Positions 46,764 through 56,521 of a stretch of DNA of 64,000 bases are shown here, piece by piece. Origin of the DNA: Hymenobacter volaticus (GTDB lineage: Bacteria > Bacteroidota > Bacteroidia > Cytophagales > Hymenobacteraceae); contig NZ_CP095061.1 of NCBI RefSeq assembly GCF_022921055.1, positions 2,705,501-2,769,500 of the forward strand. Reading direction: 5' to 3'. The notes below the pieces were generated by a model. That model searched no databases, was not told where the DNA came from, and saw only the letters and a program-made list of their open reading frames with translations. Position 1 is the first letter of the stretch. The number at the start of each line of letters is the position of its first letter. The position numbers and the translations under genes are program-made.

Positions 46764-46828
46764 CTCTTAAAAGACAATACGAAGAAGAACAGCAAGGTGC
46801 TATTCTTCTTCGTATTGTCTTTTAAGAG
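46764..46828. terminator. 26-bp perfect inverted repeat, bidirectional terminator
   Basis: Arms 46764-46789 and 46803-46828 match over 26 bases around a 13-base loop. The right arm lies inside the last codons of the small minus-strand gene at 46800-46991. The structure probably terminates both convergent genes. Confidence 0.8.
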
Positions 46829-46991
46829 CCTTTAGCTCTGAAGTCAGGCCATCTAGCTTCAACAACAGTGCTGCTGCTGCTTGACCATAGGGCCCATTGC
46901 TATTGGTCCAGGCTAGAAATTGCTGAATTTCCTGCCTAGCGAAGTAGGTCATTGTAACCGCATTATCTAAAAACTCTTCCTCAGGTTCCAT
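46800..46991 (-). CDS. Small hypothetical protein
   Basis: A 63-residue protein (MEPEEEFLDNAVTMTYFARQ at the start) with a likely two-helix fold. Its last ten codons (KALKRQYEEE) are part of a long inverted repeat that also acts as a terminator. No signal or known motif. It is convergent with the sugar transferase gene. Real but of unknown function; moderate confidence because of its size. Confidence 0.5.
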   Translation of the reverse strand: MEPEEEFLDNAVTMTYFARQEIQQFLAWTNSNGPYGQAAAALLLKLDGLTSELKALKRQYEEE

Positions 46992-47281
46992 ATCGAATCG
47001 AACTCAGTTTCCACGCCAGAGGGTTGGCCTGCCGAAACTAGGGTTATAGATCAACAAAGGCCTACTTTAACAAGTTCTGCTGTTAACTACGGCCACATGA
47101 TAATCATTAATCCATAAACCTGAATAAGTAGATTGCGCTGAACAGCTATTTCCAGCGTTTTTTTGCTTTAGTACAACTCTATCTACTTTTCATTACACGC
47201 CCAAAGTTCATAAGGAATACGCTCATTCCCGGCGGCATTAAGCTCTCCCGCTTAATTAAGTGCTCCCTTCTTTCACTTTCA
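46992..47281. other. Intergenic, no gene seen
   Basis: AT-rich upstream region of the small hypothetical gene. Neither an ORF nor an RNA was recognised. Confidence 0.45.
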
Positions 47282-47328
47282 ACAAGGGCAAGACCATCAA
47301 GCAAATACTTGATAGTCTTGCCCTTGTA
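47282..47328. other. Orphan hairpin
   Basis: ACAAGGGCAAGAC plus ATCAAG pairs with CTTGAT plus GTCTTGCCCTTGT, with one mismatch and a 6-base loop. No annotated gene ends here and no long T tract follows. It could end a small RNA transcribed from the 47.0-47.3 kb gap. Confidence 0.5.
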
Positions 47329-47586
47329 TATTTCTAGCCGAGTCAATATCAGAATCTACGTGCTTTGGCCTTTGCGGGAGCACCATGCATTTCTATAATT
47401 CTATAGCCGCAAGATTCTTTACTTTTCAGTGGCAGACTGGCACTGCTTGACTTTGTCATCTTTGGTCTGAAAATACAGCTTGAAAATAGTTGCTGAATTT
47501 TTCGCTAGTCAGGCAACGGTTGCCTTCTACTTGCCATCTACCCTGCCAAACGCCCTGCTTCTGTTCTGAACTCTACTCAACCAACC

Positions 47587-48171
47587 GTGACTGATGCTGA
47601 CCTCATTGCCGCCTGCTGCCAAGGCAGTGGCCGCGCCCAGAAGCTGCTGTATGAGCGGTTCGCGGGTATGATGCTGGGAGTGTGCCTGCGTTATCTGCGC
47701 CGCCGTGAGGATGCTGAAGAAGCACTGCTAAGCGGCTTTACCAAGATGTTCCGGGCCCTAAGCCAATATCGGCATGAAGGTAGCTTCGAAGGTTGGATTC
47801 GCCGTATCATGGTGAACGAAGCTCTTGGAATGCTTCGCCGTAAAGAGCCTTTGCACATGGCTATCGACGACCTAACGTACGACGTACCAGCAACCGCCGC
47901 TGAGGCGGAAAGTCAGCTAAATGCTGCCGACCTCATGGGCCTGCTGGCCGAACTGCCCGCCGGCTACCGCACCGTATTCAACCTCTATGCCTTGGAAGGA
48001 TACACTCACCCCGAAATCGGCGAGCTGCTCGGTATTTCGGAAGGCACCAGCAAGTCGCAGCTCAGTAAGGCGCGAGCTATGCTCCAACGCCGCCTGATAG
48101 CCGCCAACCAAACGGCTACTCCTTCTTCTAACGCTTCACCGAAAGAATTATATGCAACCGGAAGATATTGA
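47587..48171 (+). CDS. ECF-type RNA polymerase sigma factor
   Basis: A 194-residue sigma-70 family factor with a GTG start. Region 2 is LLYERFAGMMLGVCLRYLRR followed by EDAEEALLSGFTKMFRAL and GSFEGWIRRIMVNEA. Region 4 is LPAGYRTVFNLYALEGYTHP and EIGELLGISEGTSKSQLSKA, the helix-turn-helix that reads the -35 element. It overlaps the next gene, an anti-sigma-like membrane protein, by 20 bases, the usual sigma/anti-sigma operon plan. It probably responds to an envelope cue. Confidence 0.92.
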   Translation: MTDADLIAACCQGSGRAQKLLYERFAGMMLGVCLRYLRRREDAEEALLSGFTKMFRALSQYRHEGSFEGWIRRIMVNEALGMLRRKEPLHMAIDDLTYDVPATAAEAESQLNAADLMGLLAELPAGYRTVFNLYALEGYTHPEIGELLGISEGTSKSQLSKARAMLQRRLIAANQTATPSSNASPKELYATGRY

Positions 48172-49017
48172 TAAGCTATTCCGGGACCGGCTTGAAGGCC
48201 ATGCTCCCGTCCCGCCGGCCTACCTCTGGAATCAACTCGAAGAAGAGTTGCAACCCGCCAAGAAGCGCCCTGCGCTTTGGCTATGGGCAGCCGCAGCCGC
48301 TGTGCTACTCTGCTTTGTAAGCGGCTTGCTGTGGCTGCAACTAACTCCTACAGCGGGTGTGGGTTCCGCTCCACTAGCTACTAATACTAAGTCGGCGCAC
48401 TCTACCAACCAAGAGTTGCAGCCTGCCGCTCAGCCCGAAAAAAAATCAGCTGAAGTTGCTGTTTCGCAGGCAACCCCCTCCCCGGCTCTTGCATCTACCC
48501 TCCCGAAAGCGGCCGCCGCTGCAGCCCCGACCGCTCCGCTTCGCCAAACCAAGGGTGCGCGCCCCGAGGCTCGGCAGCAACTTACCGCTTCAACCACTCG
48601 TCCAGCCCGCAACAACAAAACGCTCCCCTCTACTCCTGTCCCCAAAATTGCGACACCACAGCCAGCCCCGAGGCTATAGCCGCTACCACTCCAAAGACGC
48701 AACCAGAGCGGTCTTTACCATCAGCGGAAGCGTTAGCCCCGGTCCAGACTCCAGCGGTTATGGCTTTAGCAGCTACCCCATCGGTACCGACTGGACCAAT
48801 TGAGGTGGAAGTGCACCGCAGCAACGACGCCACCGCTGTGGCCTCGGCTGATGAAGCCGGCAGCTCACGTCGCAGCCTAGGTGGCATCCTGCTTCGCCAA
48901 GCTCGTAATGCTGTTAAGGGCGAACGAGTTAGCCTAGCTGAAACTGGACTGCCCGAAACGGTGACGGTACAGGCTCGCGTGGGCAACCGCACCCTTACCA
49001 AAGTGATTCAACTTTAA
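48152..49017 (+). pseudogene. Anti-sigma-like single-pass membrane protein, frameshifted at 48666-48669
   Basis: Likely holds the preceding sigma factor inactive at the membrane. The cytoplasmic N-terminus is MQPEDIDKLFRDRLEGHAPV with PPAYLWNQLEEEL, a common start in Bacteroidota anti-sigma-like proteins. One hydrophobic helix lies at about 41-60 (LWLWAAAAAVLLCFVSGLLW). An Ala/Pro/Thr-rich periplasmic linker follows. The frame breaks at CCCC 48666-48669. One more C gives PAPEAIAATTPKTQPERSLP and continues to RSLGGILLRQARNAVKGERV and the stop at 49017. Repaired length is about 288 residues. It overlaps the sigma gene and precedes an outer-membrane protein gene by 14 bases. Confidence 0.78.
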
Positions 49018-49031
49018 TTATTCCCCTTGTC

Positions 49032-50180
49032 ATGAAACGCCTCTCCTCTCTGCTGGCTGCCTTCGTGCTGCTAGCCCTGGCTTCGCCTTGCTTTGCCCGT
49101 CCTACCTTTCCTGCCCATCTCGACGACACCATTGTGGTGAAATTGCCGAATCAGGCTACTATGACGCTGTTCGTGAAAAACAAACAGCAACTCCGGGAGC
49201 TGCGGGCCTACAAACTCGATTCGTTGATGATTCTGCTGGACACGTATATCAGTCAAGCAGAAGCCGCTGGTAAAAACTCGAAGTCTGAGCAAGTGACCAT
49301 GGAGTTTTATCCAGCTAAAGACCGGCCTGGCAAGCAAGTACCCGAGCAAATCCGCATTACGATGCGCAACGACGAAAGCAGAAATTCTACGGTCAAGGAA
49401 AACAACGTGGAAGTGCGCATGGGTCGGGTATTCGGAGTTTCTGTGCAGGAAAAGAGCGACGGCAGCAAAGACCGGGTGGATATTCACGTAGGCAGCACGC
49501 CCAAGGACGATTCTATTGCCGCGGCTAAGCGCAAAGCCAAGCAAGAAGAAAAGCAGAACCGCGCCGTACACAGCAACTTCAATATCGACTTGGGCTTGAA
49601 CACCCTAGTTAATGTGGAGGCACCAGCAGGCCAGACCGAGCCCGACCTGAAACCGATTGGCTCCCGCTACCTGAGCCTGAACTGGCACTACGACATCCGG
49701 GTAGGACAAAAAGGCTCGCCTCTCCACCTGCTGACTGGCCCGGAACTGGCTTTCAACAACTACATGCTCGACGACAACTCGCGCTTTGTAAACACAGCCG
49801 GTATCACTACCCTACAAGTAGATGCAGACCGGAGCCTAGAGAAAAGCAAATTGGCCGTCACGACGCTCAACCTGCCCCTGATGGCGGTTCTCGATTTTCA
49901 AGACAAGAAAGGCCGGGATGCCTTCCGCATTGGCGCCGGTGGATTTGTAGGCTACCGCTTGGGTTCACACACCAAAATCAAGTACAGCGAAGACGGCCGA
50001 ACCCACAAAGACAAAGACCGGGGCAGCTACAATCTCGAAGACTTTCAGTATGGCCTGCAAGGCACTATAGGCATCCGTAAGCTCGACTTGTTTGCCAAAT
50101 ACAGCCTGAACGATTTGTTCCAGAGCAACCGCGGTATACAAGCCCAAACGTTCAGCTTCGGCGTCTCGCTGCTACGCTAA
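49032..50180 (+). CDS. Outer membrane beta-barrel protein of sigma operon
   Basis: A 382-residue exported protein with signal peptide MKRLSSLLAAFVLLALASPC. The N-terminal half (30-170) is charged and probably periplasmic, ending in a basic stretch (KRKAKQEEKQ). The C-terminal 200 residues are alternating aromatic strands (YLSLNWHYDIRVG; HLLTGPELAFNNYM; DLFAKYSLNDLF) ending with a Phe-rich strand (FSFGVSLLR), the outer-membrane barrel signature. Co-transcribed with the ECF sigma and anti-sigma genes. Possible sensor or target of that system; no reaction known. Confidence 0.8.
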   Translation: MKRLSSLLAAFVLLALASPCFARPTFPAHLDDTIVVKLPNQATMTLFVKNKQQLRELRAYKLDSLMILLDTYISQAEAAGKNSKSEQVTMEFYPAKDRPGKQVPEQIRITMRNDESRNSTVKENNVEVRMGRVFGVSVQEKSDGSKDRVDIHVGSTPKDDSIAAAKRKAKQEEKQNRAVHSNFNIDLGLNTLVNVEAPAGQTEPDLKPIGSRYLSLNWHYDIRVGQKGSPLHLLTGPELAFNNYMLDDNSRFVNTAGITTLQVDADRSLEKSKLAVTTLNLPLMAVLDFQDKKGRDAFRIGAGGFVGYRLGSHTKIKYSEDGRTHKDKDRGSYNLEDFQYGLQGTIGIRKLDLFAKYSLNDLFQSNRGIQAQTFSFGVSLLR

Positions 50181-50200
50181 GAAAAGTCAAGTAGAAAAAG

Positions 50201-50289
50201 CCGTCCTGCTGCGCTTACCAGAGGATGTAGGTACTATAGTAAATCAACTACTATGCTACTCACATTCTTTGGTAAGCGCAGCAGGACGG
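50201..50289. terminator. Bidirectional hairpin related to the dispersed repeat
   Basis: CCGTCCTGCTGCGCTTACCA (50201-50220) pairs perfectly with the segment 50270-50289. The loop is 49 bases. The CGTCCTGCTG end is shared with the partial repeat copy near 4020. It lies between convergent genes. Confidence 0.7.
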
Positions 50290-50292
50290 GTT

Positions 50293-51042
50293 TTATTTAA
50301 CTTCGTTTCGGTAAAAATTATCCAGCAGAATTGCCGCTGAAATAGCCACGTTCAAGCTTTCGGCTTCGCCTCGGCCGGGGATGTGCAAGCGTTGCGTGAG
50401 GCACGCCTCTACTTCCGGTGTAAGTCCGTGCGACTCGCTGCCCATTACGAGGACACCGGCTGGTTTGAGCGTTAGTTGGTGCACATTATCGCCGTGTAGG
50501 TCGGCGCCGAATATAGGCAACTTAGGCGGTAGCGTGGCCAGCCAAGTGGGCAAGTCGCGCTGCCAGACAGGCACCCGGGTGAAGGAGCCCATAGTAGCAG
50601 CTACCGTTTTGGGCGCCCACGGATCAGCGCAGGTTTCACTAAGCACTACGCCGGGCAAGCCGTACCAATCGGCCAGGCGAATAAGGGTACCTAAGTTGCC
50701 TGGGTCGCGCACTTGGTCGAGGGCGAGTAGCAGCCCAGGCGTGGCAGGCTGCAAGGGGCGTTCCTCGGGCAGCCGAGCAATGGCAATAGCTGTGTTGTTG
50801 GTAGCAAGGGTGCCAAGGCCCGTCAACTCCTGTTCGGTGACTACCTCAACGGGAATATTGGGTAACGAGCCAGGTAATTTTGGCCTAAATTCTGCCGTTA
50901 CCAGCACACGTTCCGTTTGAAGTCCGGACCTTAGCAGTTCGAGTACGCTCTTGCCCCCTTCGACCAAGAAGGCGCCGTGCCGGAGCCGGTACTTTTTCAG
51001 GTGCAGCGCGTGTACGTATTTTGCTACTGCTTTTGAGACCAT
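50293..51042 (-). CDS. TrmH/SpoU-family RNA 2'-O-methyltransferase
   Basis: Methylates a ribose in rRNA or tRNA with S-adenosylmethionine. The ATG at 51042 gives MVSKAVAKYVHALHLKKYRL, with HGAFLVEGGKSVLELL next, the RNA-binding substrate-domain signature. The SPOUT core has ALDQVRDPGNLGTLIRLADW (motif 1, Asn and Arg), GVLVMGSESHGLTPEVE (motif 2) and IPGRGEAESLNVAISAAILL (motif 3, the knot). Length is 249 residues. Which nucleotide is modified cannot be read from sequence. It overlaps the divergent frame of the next gene only in rejected extensions. Confidence 0.92.
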   Translation of the reverse strand: MVSKAVAKYVHALHLKKYRLRHGAFLVEGGKSVLELLRSGLQTERVLVTAEFRPKLPGSLPNIPVEVVTEQELTGLGTLATNNTAIAIARLPEERPLQPATPGLLLALDQVRDPGNLGTLIRLADWYGLPGVVLSETCADPWAPKTVAATMGSFTRVPVWQRDLPTWLATLPPKLPIFGADLHGDNVHQLTLKPAGVLVMGSESHGLTPEVEACLTQRLHIPGRGEAESLNVAISAAILLDNFYRNEVK

Positions 51043-51077
51043 ACGCTTCACTAAACAGACGCCCAACCGGGCCTCAG

Positions 51078-53602
51078 ATGATAGATAAGAAAAGTGGCCC
51101 AACTCGGCCTGTATGCCTAACACTGCTGCTGTTAGCCTTGCTGGCCGTGGGCTGTTCGCCCCTCCGGCTGCTAGGACCTAACCAGCTGTTGCTTAGTCAG
51201 ATCGAGCTAGAGGGCGTCAAGCAAGCGGATGCTGAGCGCCTACAGGCCTTGTACCGACAGAAGCCCAACAGCCGCTTTCCACTGCCAAAACTAGCAATCT
51301 ATCAGCTAGGCCGCAGCTTCTACAACTCTGGCCGCATAGAACGCAAGCTCGATTCGACACGGGCCGAGTACAGCCGCCGCATTCTGGCCGCCCGACCCGA
51401 CTCGGCCAAAGTTGGTAAGCTCCTCACCCGCCGCGAACGGCAAACGCGTCGTCTGCAATTAGTGCTAGACAAGGGCAATGCCATCATGCGCTTGGGGGAG
51501 CCCCCTGTAGTCTACGATACTGCTCTGACCCGCCAGACCGCCGACCAGCTAGCTACGTTTCTGAAGTCGAAAGGCTTTTTCCGCAGTCGGGTCAGTTACT
51601 CCGATACGCTTGCTGACCGGCGTTTCTCGTTAGGCCGCCTCTTTGGCGGCCCCGACAGCCTGCACCGCCGTCGCGTGGTGGTAACCTACCGCATCACCGA
51701 AAACGCGCCCTTCCGCTACTCTCAACTCGACTACGACATTGCTGACTCGGTGGTGGCGCAACGGGTGCTGGCTTCGCAGCCGGCCTCGCTGCTGCACGTT
51801 GGCGAGCAATACGATGAGGAGTTGATTGGACAGGAACGCGCCCGGATTGAAACGCTCCTCAAGAACGAGGGCTACTTCGATTTCCGTCAGCAATATATCA
51901 CCCTGGAAGCCGATACCAGCTTTGCTCCCACTACTGTTCGGCTGCGCACTATAGTAGCCAGTCCGGGGCCGGGCCTGTTGCACCCACGCTATACCATTCG
52001 GCGGGTGCGTTTCATAACCGATGCTGGCACAATCCGTTTCGGGCAGAAGCGCGACACGCTGGTACAGGACTCAACATTGTTTCTGGCTTTCAAGCATCAA
52101 ATCAGCCCCCGCCTGCTTAACCGTAAGGTGGCCATCGATGCAGGCGACTACTACAGTCTCACGGCCACCCAGACCACTCAGCGCCAGCTCAGCCAACTCG
52201 ACGTGTTTCGTTTTGCCAACGTGAACTACCAGAAAGTGCGCCCCGTCACGCTGGAAGACAGTTTGAACCGCCAGCTTGATGCCAACATTGCCGCTTCGCC
52301 CGCTAAGCGTTACCAAGAAACGGTGGAATTTGGTGGGACTTATGTGGCGGGGCTACCCGGACCATTTGGCAACCTTCGCATCAAGGCGCGCAACCCGTTC
52401 GGGGGGCTGAAGTGCTTGAATTAGGCCTACGGGCCGGCTTGGAGGGGCAATATCGGCGGGGAAACATCAATGATTCCGAAAACTCTCCAGACAATGTGCT
52501 GACCACTCAGCTTGGGGCCAATATCAACTTGATATTGCCTCAATTTATGGTGCCTTGGCGGACTAACCGCTTCTTATCCCGCTACAACCCCGTACTCGTT
52601 TTAATGTGGGATATAACTATGTGAGCCGACCGGAATATACGCGTACCAACTTAGAAGGGACCTTTGATTATATCTGGCAGCGCACGCCCTATCATCAGCT
52701 TGTTTTCACGCCGTTTGATTTAAGTTTGGTAGACGCTATCAAGGTTGACGAAGATTTCCTTTCCTCGCTTCGAACGCAATTTCCTGATAACCCTTCAGTA
52801 TTAGTTGCTTTTCAGCGGCAGTTCATTCCTAGTTTTAGCTTTACATCGCTCTACAACTCCAATGATTTCAACGAAACTCGTAACGCTGTCTATTTCCGGT
52901 GGTTTGTAGAACTAGGTGGCATTACCCGCCCTTGTACCAAAAAGCTCTTGGGAGCATTCCGGTTTATGATTTTTACAAGTTTAACGCCGATTTTAGGCGC
53001 TATTATAAGCTCGGGCCAAGATCGTTTTTTGTGTACCGCCTTAATGGCGGCATAGTACAACCCTTGCGAAGGAGCAGTGAAATTATTCCGTACGAGAAGT
53101 ATTTCTTTGCTGGCGGCAGCACCAGCGTTCGGGCTTGGGGCCGCGTCGGTTGGGTACAGGTTCTAATCCAACGTATCAGTTAGATCAGGATGAAACATCC
53201 GGTAATTATGGCAAACCTGTATTAGATACAAACGGCAACCCTATTCGAAATTATAATTTTGAGCAGCCTGGTGAGTTGCTCTTGGAAGGCAATCTGGAAT
53301 ACCGCTTTCCGCTATTTAGCTTTATTAATGGAGCACTGTTCACAGACTTCGGCAACGTTTGGGCTCAACAACCCGACGGCCGAAGTGATACGCGCTTCGA
53401 AGCGAAGCGCTTCTACCGCCAATTTGCTGTAGGCTCCGGATTTGGATTTCGCTTCGACTTCACGTTCTTGATTCTGCGCCTAGACATAGCAACGAAGGTG
53501 TACGACCCAGCTGCGCCGGGTAGCAAATGGGCCATCCGCAATATTAACGTTATTAATCGCAATCAAACGGCGTTGAACCTTGGTATTGGGTACCCATTTT
53601 AA
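51078..53602 (+). pseudogene. Omp85/BamA-like outer membrane lipoprotein, four frameshifts
   Basis: An outer-membrane assembly or translocation protein of the BamA/TamA superfamily. The ATG at 51078 gives a lipoprotein signal (CLTLLLLALLAVGCS). POTRA-like repeats cover about 45-400 (LLLSQIELEGVKQADAERLQ; DQLATFLKSKGFFRSRVSYS; ETLLKNEGYFDFRQQYI). The barrel holds ARNPFGG, KYFFAGGSTSVRAWGPRRLG and LEGNLEYRFPLF, ending LGIGYPF. The frame breaks at G/C runs 52401-52406, 52588-52591, 52929-52931 and 53137-53140. Each is repaired by one added G or C. No other stop occurs. The repaired protein is about 843 residues and is probably intact in the cell. Confidence 0.85.
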
Positions 53603-53674
53603 AAGCAAGGGAGTGCGCTTGATGTTCCAGGTGCATACTGCCTTTTTGGAACTTCAGGCGCACTCCTTCACTGT

Positions 53675-55770
53675 CTACCACCCTAGCAGTTCCGTTAGGG
53701 CAGCGGCTACTTTGTCGGAGTTGGGGAGCATCTGGCGCTCTAGGTCTACATTAAGCGCAATAGCAGGCAAGTTAGCGGCGCCGAGGGTGAAGACCGGAGC
53801 ATCAAGTTGCTGGAAACAGGTGCGCTGAATGCGGCCTGCTAAGCTTTCGGCGAAGGAGTTGAGCAGCGGCTCTTCCGTCAGAACCAGTGCCTTGCCGTGG
53901 CGACGAACAGCGGCTTCTACTGCCTCATAGTCGAGCGGGTTTAGGGTACGCAAGTCCAGAATTTCCACCTGGCCGGGAAGCTGGCGGCTGGCGGTTTTGG
54001 CCCAGTATACGCCCATACCATAAGTGATAACCACGCATGTTTCACCACGCTGCAACTTCTGTGGGTCGGCGGCTTGCGCTACGGCGGCTTTCCCGAGCGG
54101 AATGACATAGCCGGCGCCGGGTTCTACAGTTTTCGCGTCTTCAGTGCCGGGCACCTTGCTCCAATACAAACCCTTGTGCTCTAGCATCACCACCGGGTTT
54201 GGGTCGAGAAACGCGGCGCGCATCAGGCCTTTCATGTCGGCAGCGTTGCTCGGATACACCACCTTGATACCCCGAATGATGAGCAGCGTACTTTCAATCG
54301 AGCCGGAGTGATAGGGGCCGCCGCCCCCATAGGCCCCGATAGGCACCCGAATCAGGCTTTGCACCGGAAACTGCCCATTCGATAGGTAACAGGACTTACT
54401 GAGTTCTTCCACCAACTGGTTGAGGCCCGGCCAGATGTAATCAGCAAACTGAATTTCGACAATGGCCTTGGCGCCCACCGCACTCATGCCGGCAGTGCTG
54501 CCCACGATGTAAGCTTCTTGAATGGGCGTATTAAACACGCGGGTATCGCCGTACTTTTTGGCCAGCAAAGCCGCTTCCCGAAACACCCCACCTAGCTCAC
54601 CGCCCACATCTTGGCCGTAGAACAAGGCCTCCGGAAACTCGCGTAGAATATCATCGATGGTGTGCAAGGCGGCATCAACCATCAAGGCTTTTTCGGCGCC
54701 AGCGGGGCTACGCTCCCCGGTCTCCTCGGTTACGGCGGGGGGGCAAACTCGTGGTCGGCAAAGGTGGCGGGGTCGGGCGCGGGTGCGGCTAGAGTCCGCT
54801 GGTAATCGGCTTCCACGGTGGTACGGGCTTCGGCAGCTAACTGCGCTAGCGCGGTTTCGGTGAAGCCGAGCGTTTGCAAGTGCTGGTGTAGGCGGGGCAG
54901 CGGGTCGAGTAGGTTGTGCTCGGCTAGGTTGTCGCCGCGATACCATTCGCGCCGCACTCCGCTGGTATGGTGGCCTAAGAGCGGGCATTTGGCGTGCACT
55001 AGCACAGGGCCGCGCCGGGCCCGCACATACTCGAAGGCGTCGGCTAAAACAGTGTAGCTGGCTTGAAAGTCGGCGCCGTCAACCTGCAACCGATGCAAGC
55101 CTTTGAAGCCCGCCGCAAACTCGTAGGCGTCCATCGTCCGCATTTCGCGGCCGGTAGCCGAGATACCCCAATCATTGTCCTGCACCAAGTAGATGATGGG
55201 CAATTGGTGCAGCACGGCCATTTGCAGCGCCTCACTCACCTCACCTTCCGTCATGGCTCCGTCCCCGATAGAACAAAGAACCACGCTGGAACTCTGATTT
55301 CGCGCCTCCGAATTACTTTCCAGGTACTTGATACCATGCGCCATGCCGGTGGCAGGAATGGCCTGCATGCCGGTGGCCGAACTTTGGTGCGGAATGGTAG
55401 GAAAGCCCGCTCGCCGCAGTGAAGGGTGGCTGTAGTAGGTCCGGCCGCCACTGAAAGGGTCGTCGCGCTTGGCCATGAGCTGCAATATCAGCTCGTAGGG
55501 TTGCAGGCCCAGGCCGATAAGAAATGCATCATCGCGGTAGTATGGAGCGGCGTAATCAACAGGCCGCAGGTGAAAAGCGGCGGCCAGCTGCACGGCTTCG
55601 TGGCCGCGGGCGGTGGCGTGCACGTATTTGGCTGTCACGGCTTTGTTTTCCTCGAACAAGCGGGCCATTTCGGCGGCCGTGTGCATCAGGCGATAGGCAC
55701 GTTGCCAGGTGGAACGGTCGGGTTGAGTGGTAAAAGCGGGTTCCAGGGGTGGGGCGGATTCAGTGTACAT
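53675..55770 (-). pseudogene. Fused 2-oxoacid dehydrogenase E1 (alpha+beta), frameshifted at 54737-54743
   Basis: The decarboxylase part of a branched-chain or pyruvate 2-oxoacid dehydrogenase complex, with alpha and beta subunits in one chain. The ATG at 55770 begins MYTESAPPLEPAFTTQPDRS. The alpha half has HEAVQLAAAFHLRP, YYRDDAFLIGLGL and the thiamine-diphosphate motif GDGAMTEGEVSEALQ ending in DNDWGIS. The beta half has MVDAALHTIDDIL, YGQDVGGELGGVF, FNTPIQEAYIVGSTAGMSAV and TLNPLDYEAV. The frame breaks at GGGGGGG 54737-54743. One more base gives EFAPPAVTEETGERSPAGAE, joining the halves. Repaired length is about 697 residues. No E2 or E3 gene is near. Branched-chain substrate is inferred from the fused architecture. 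Confidence 0.87.
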
Positions 55771-55948
55771 GCAAGAGCGATGGATGGGGAAGCGAAAGTA
55801 CAGGTTCGGCAAGGACTTCGCAGGGTAACGAGCCCAAGTGCCCGAGTGTCGCAGCAAGAAGGCGAGTTGATCGACTGTTAGGTAACGTTAAACAGCTTGC
55901 CCGGCAACTCAGTTACTCAGCCTTAGTTACTTCTTTTACCTTCGCTCT

Positions 55949-56473
55949 ATGCTTGAAGAACTCTCTATAAAGCGCGCCACTCCCGCCGATGTTCCCGCGC
56001 TGGTAGCGCTTGTCAACAGTGCCTACCGAGGCGAACAATCCATGCAAGGCTGGACCACGGAGGCGCACTTGCTTGGCGGTCAGCGCACAGACGCTGAGGC
56101 CCTCCTAGACTTACTGGTCCCTACCGAGGCAACCATGCTGCTATGCACCACCGCCGAAGGGCAGCTTTGCGGCAGCGTATATCTCGAGCTGCAAGGCGAA
56201 ACATTGTACATGGGCATGCTTTCCGTGGCTCCCACTCGGCAGGCGCAGGGCATCGGCAAACGCTTACTTATAGCCGCCGAAACCCATGCCCACCAACACG
56301 GTTGCACGCACATGCGCATAACTGTCATTTCCGTCCGGGCCGAGCTAATTGCATGGTACGAGCGGCACGGTTACCATCAAACCGGTGAAACCGAGCCCTT
56401 CCCCACTGATACCCGCTTTGGCATACCACGCCAGCAGCTGGAGCTACTAGTGATGGAAAAGCAGTTATCGTAA
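55949..56473 (+). CDS. GNAT-family N-acetyltransferase
   Basis: Transfers an acetyl group from acetyl-CoA to an amine; the substrate is unknown. The 174 residues follow the GNAT fold: SIKRATPADVPALVALVNSA at the start, the strand LYMGMLSVAPT, and the CoA-binding motif A QAQGIGKRLLIAAETHA (QxxGxG). WYERHGYHQTGETEPF is motif B. ATG at 55949 is the only likely start. It is divergent from the E1 gene. Confidence 0.9.
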   Translation: MLEELSIKRATPADVPALVALVNSAYRGEQSMQGWTTEAHLLGGQRTDAEALLDLLVPTEATMLLCTTAEGQLCGSVYLELQGETLYMGMLSVAPTRQAQGIGKRLLIAAETHAHQHGCTHMRITVISVRAELIAWYERHGYHQTGETEPFPTDTRFGIPRQQLELLVMEKQLS

Positions 56474-56521
56474 CAAGGCAGTTGTTCATAGAAGTCACCT
56501 ACCCTCGCTCTGCTTTTCCAC

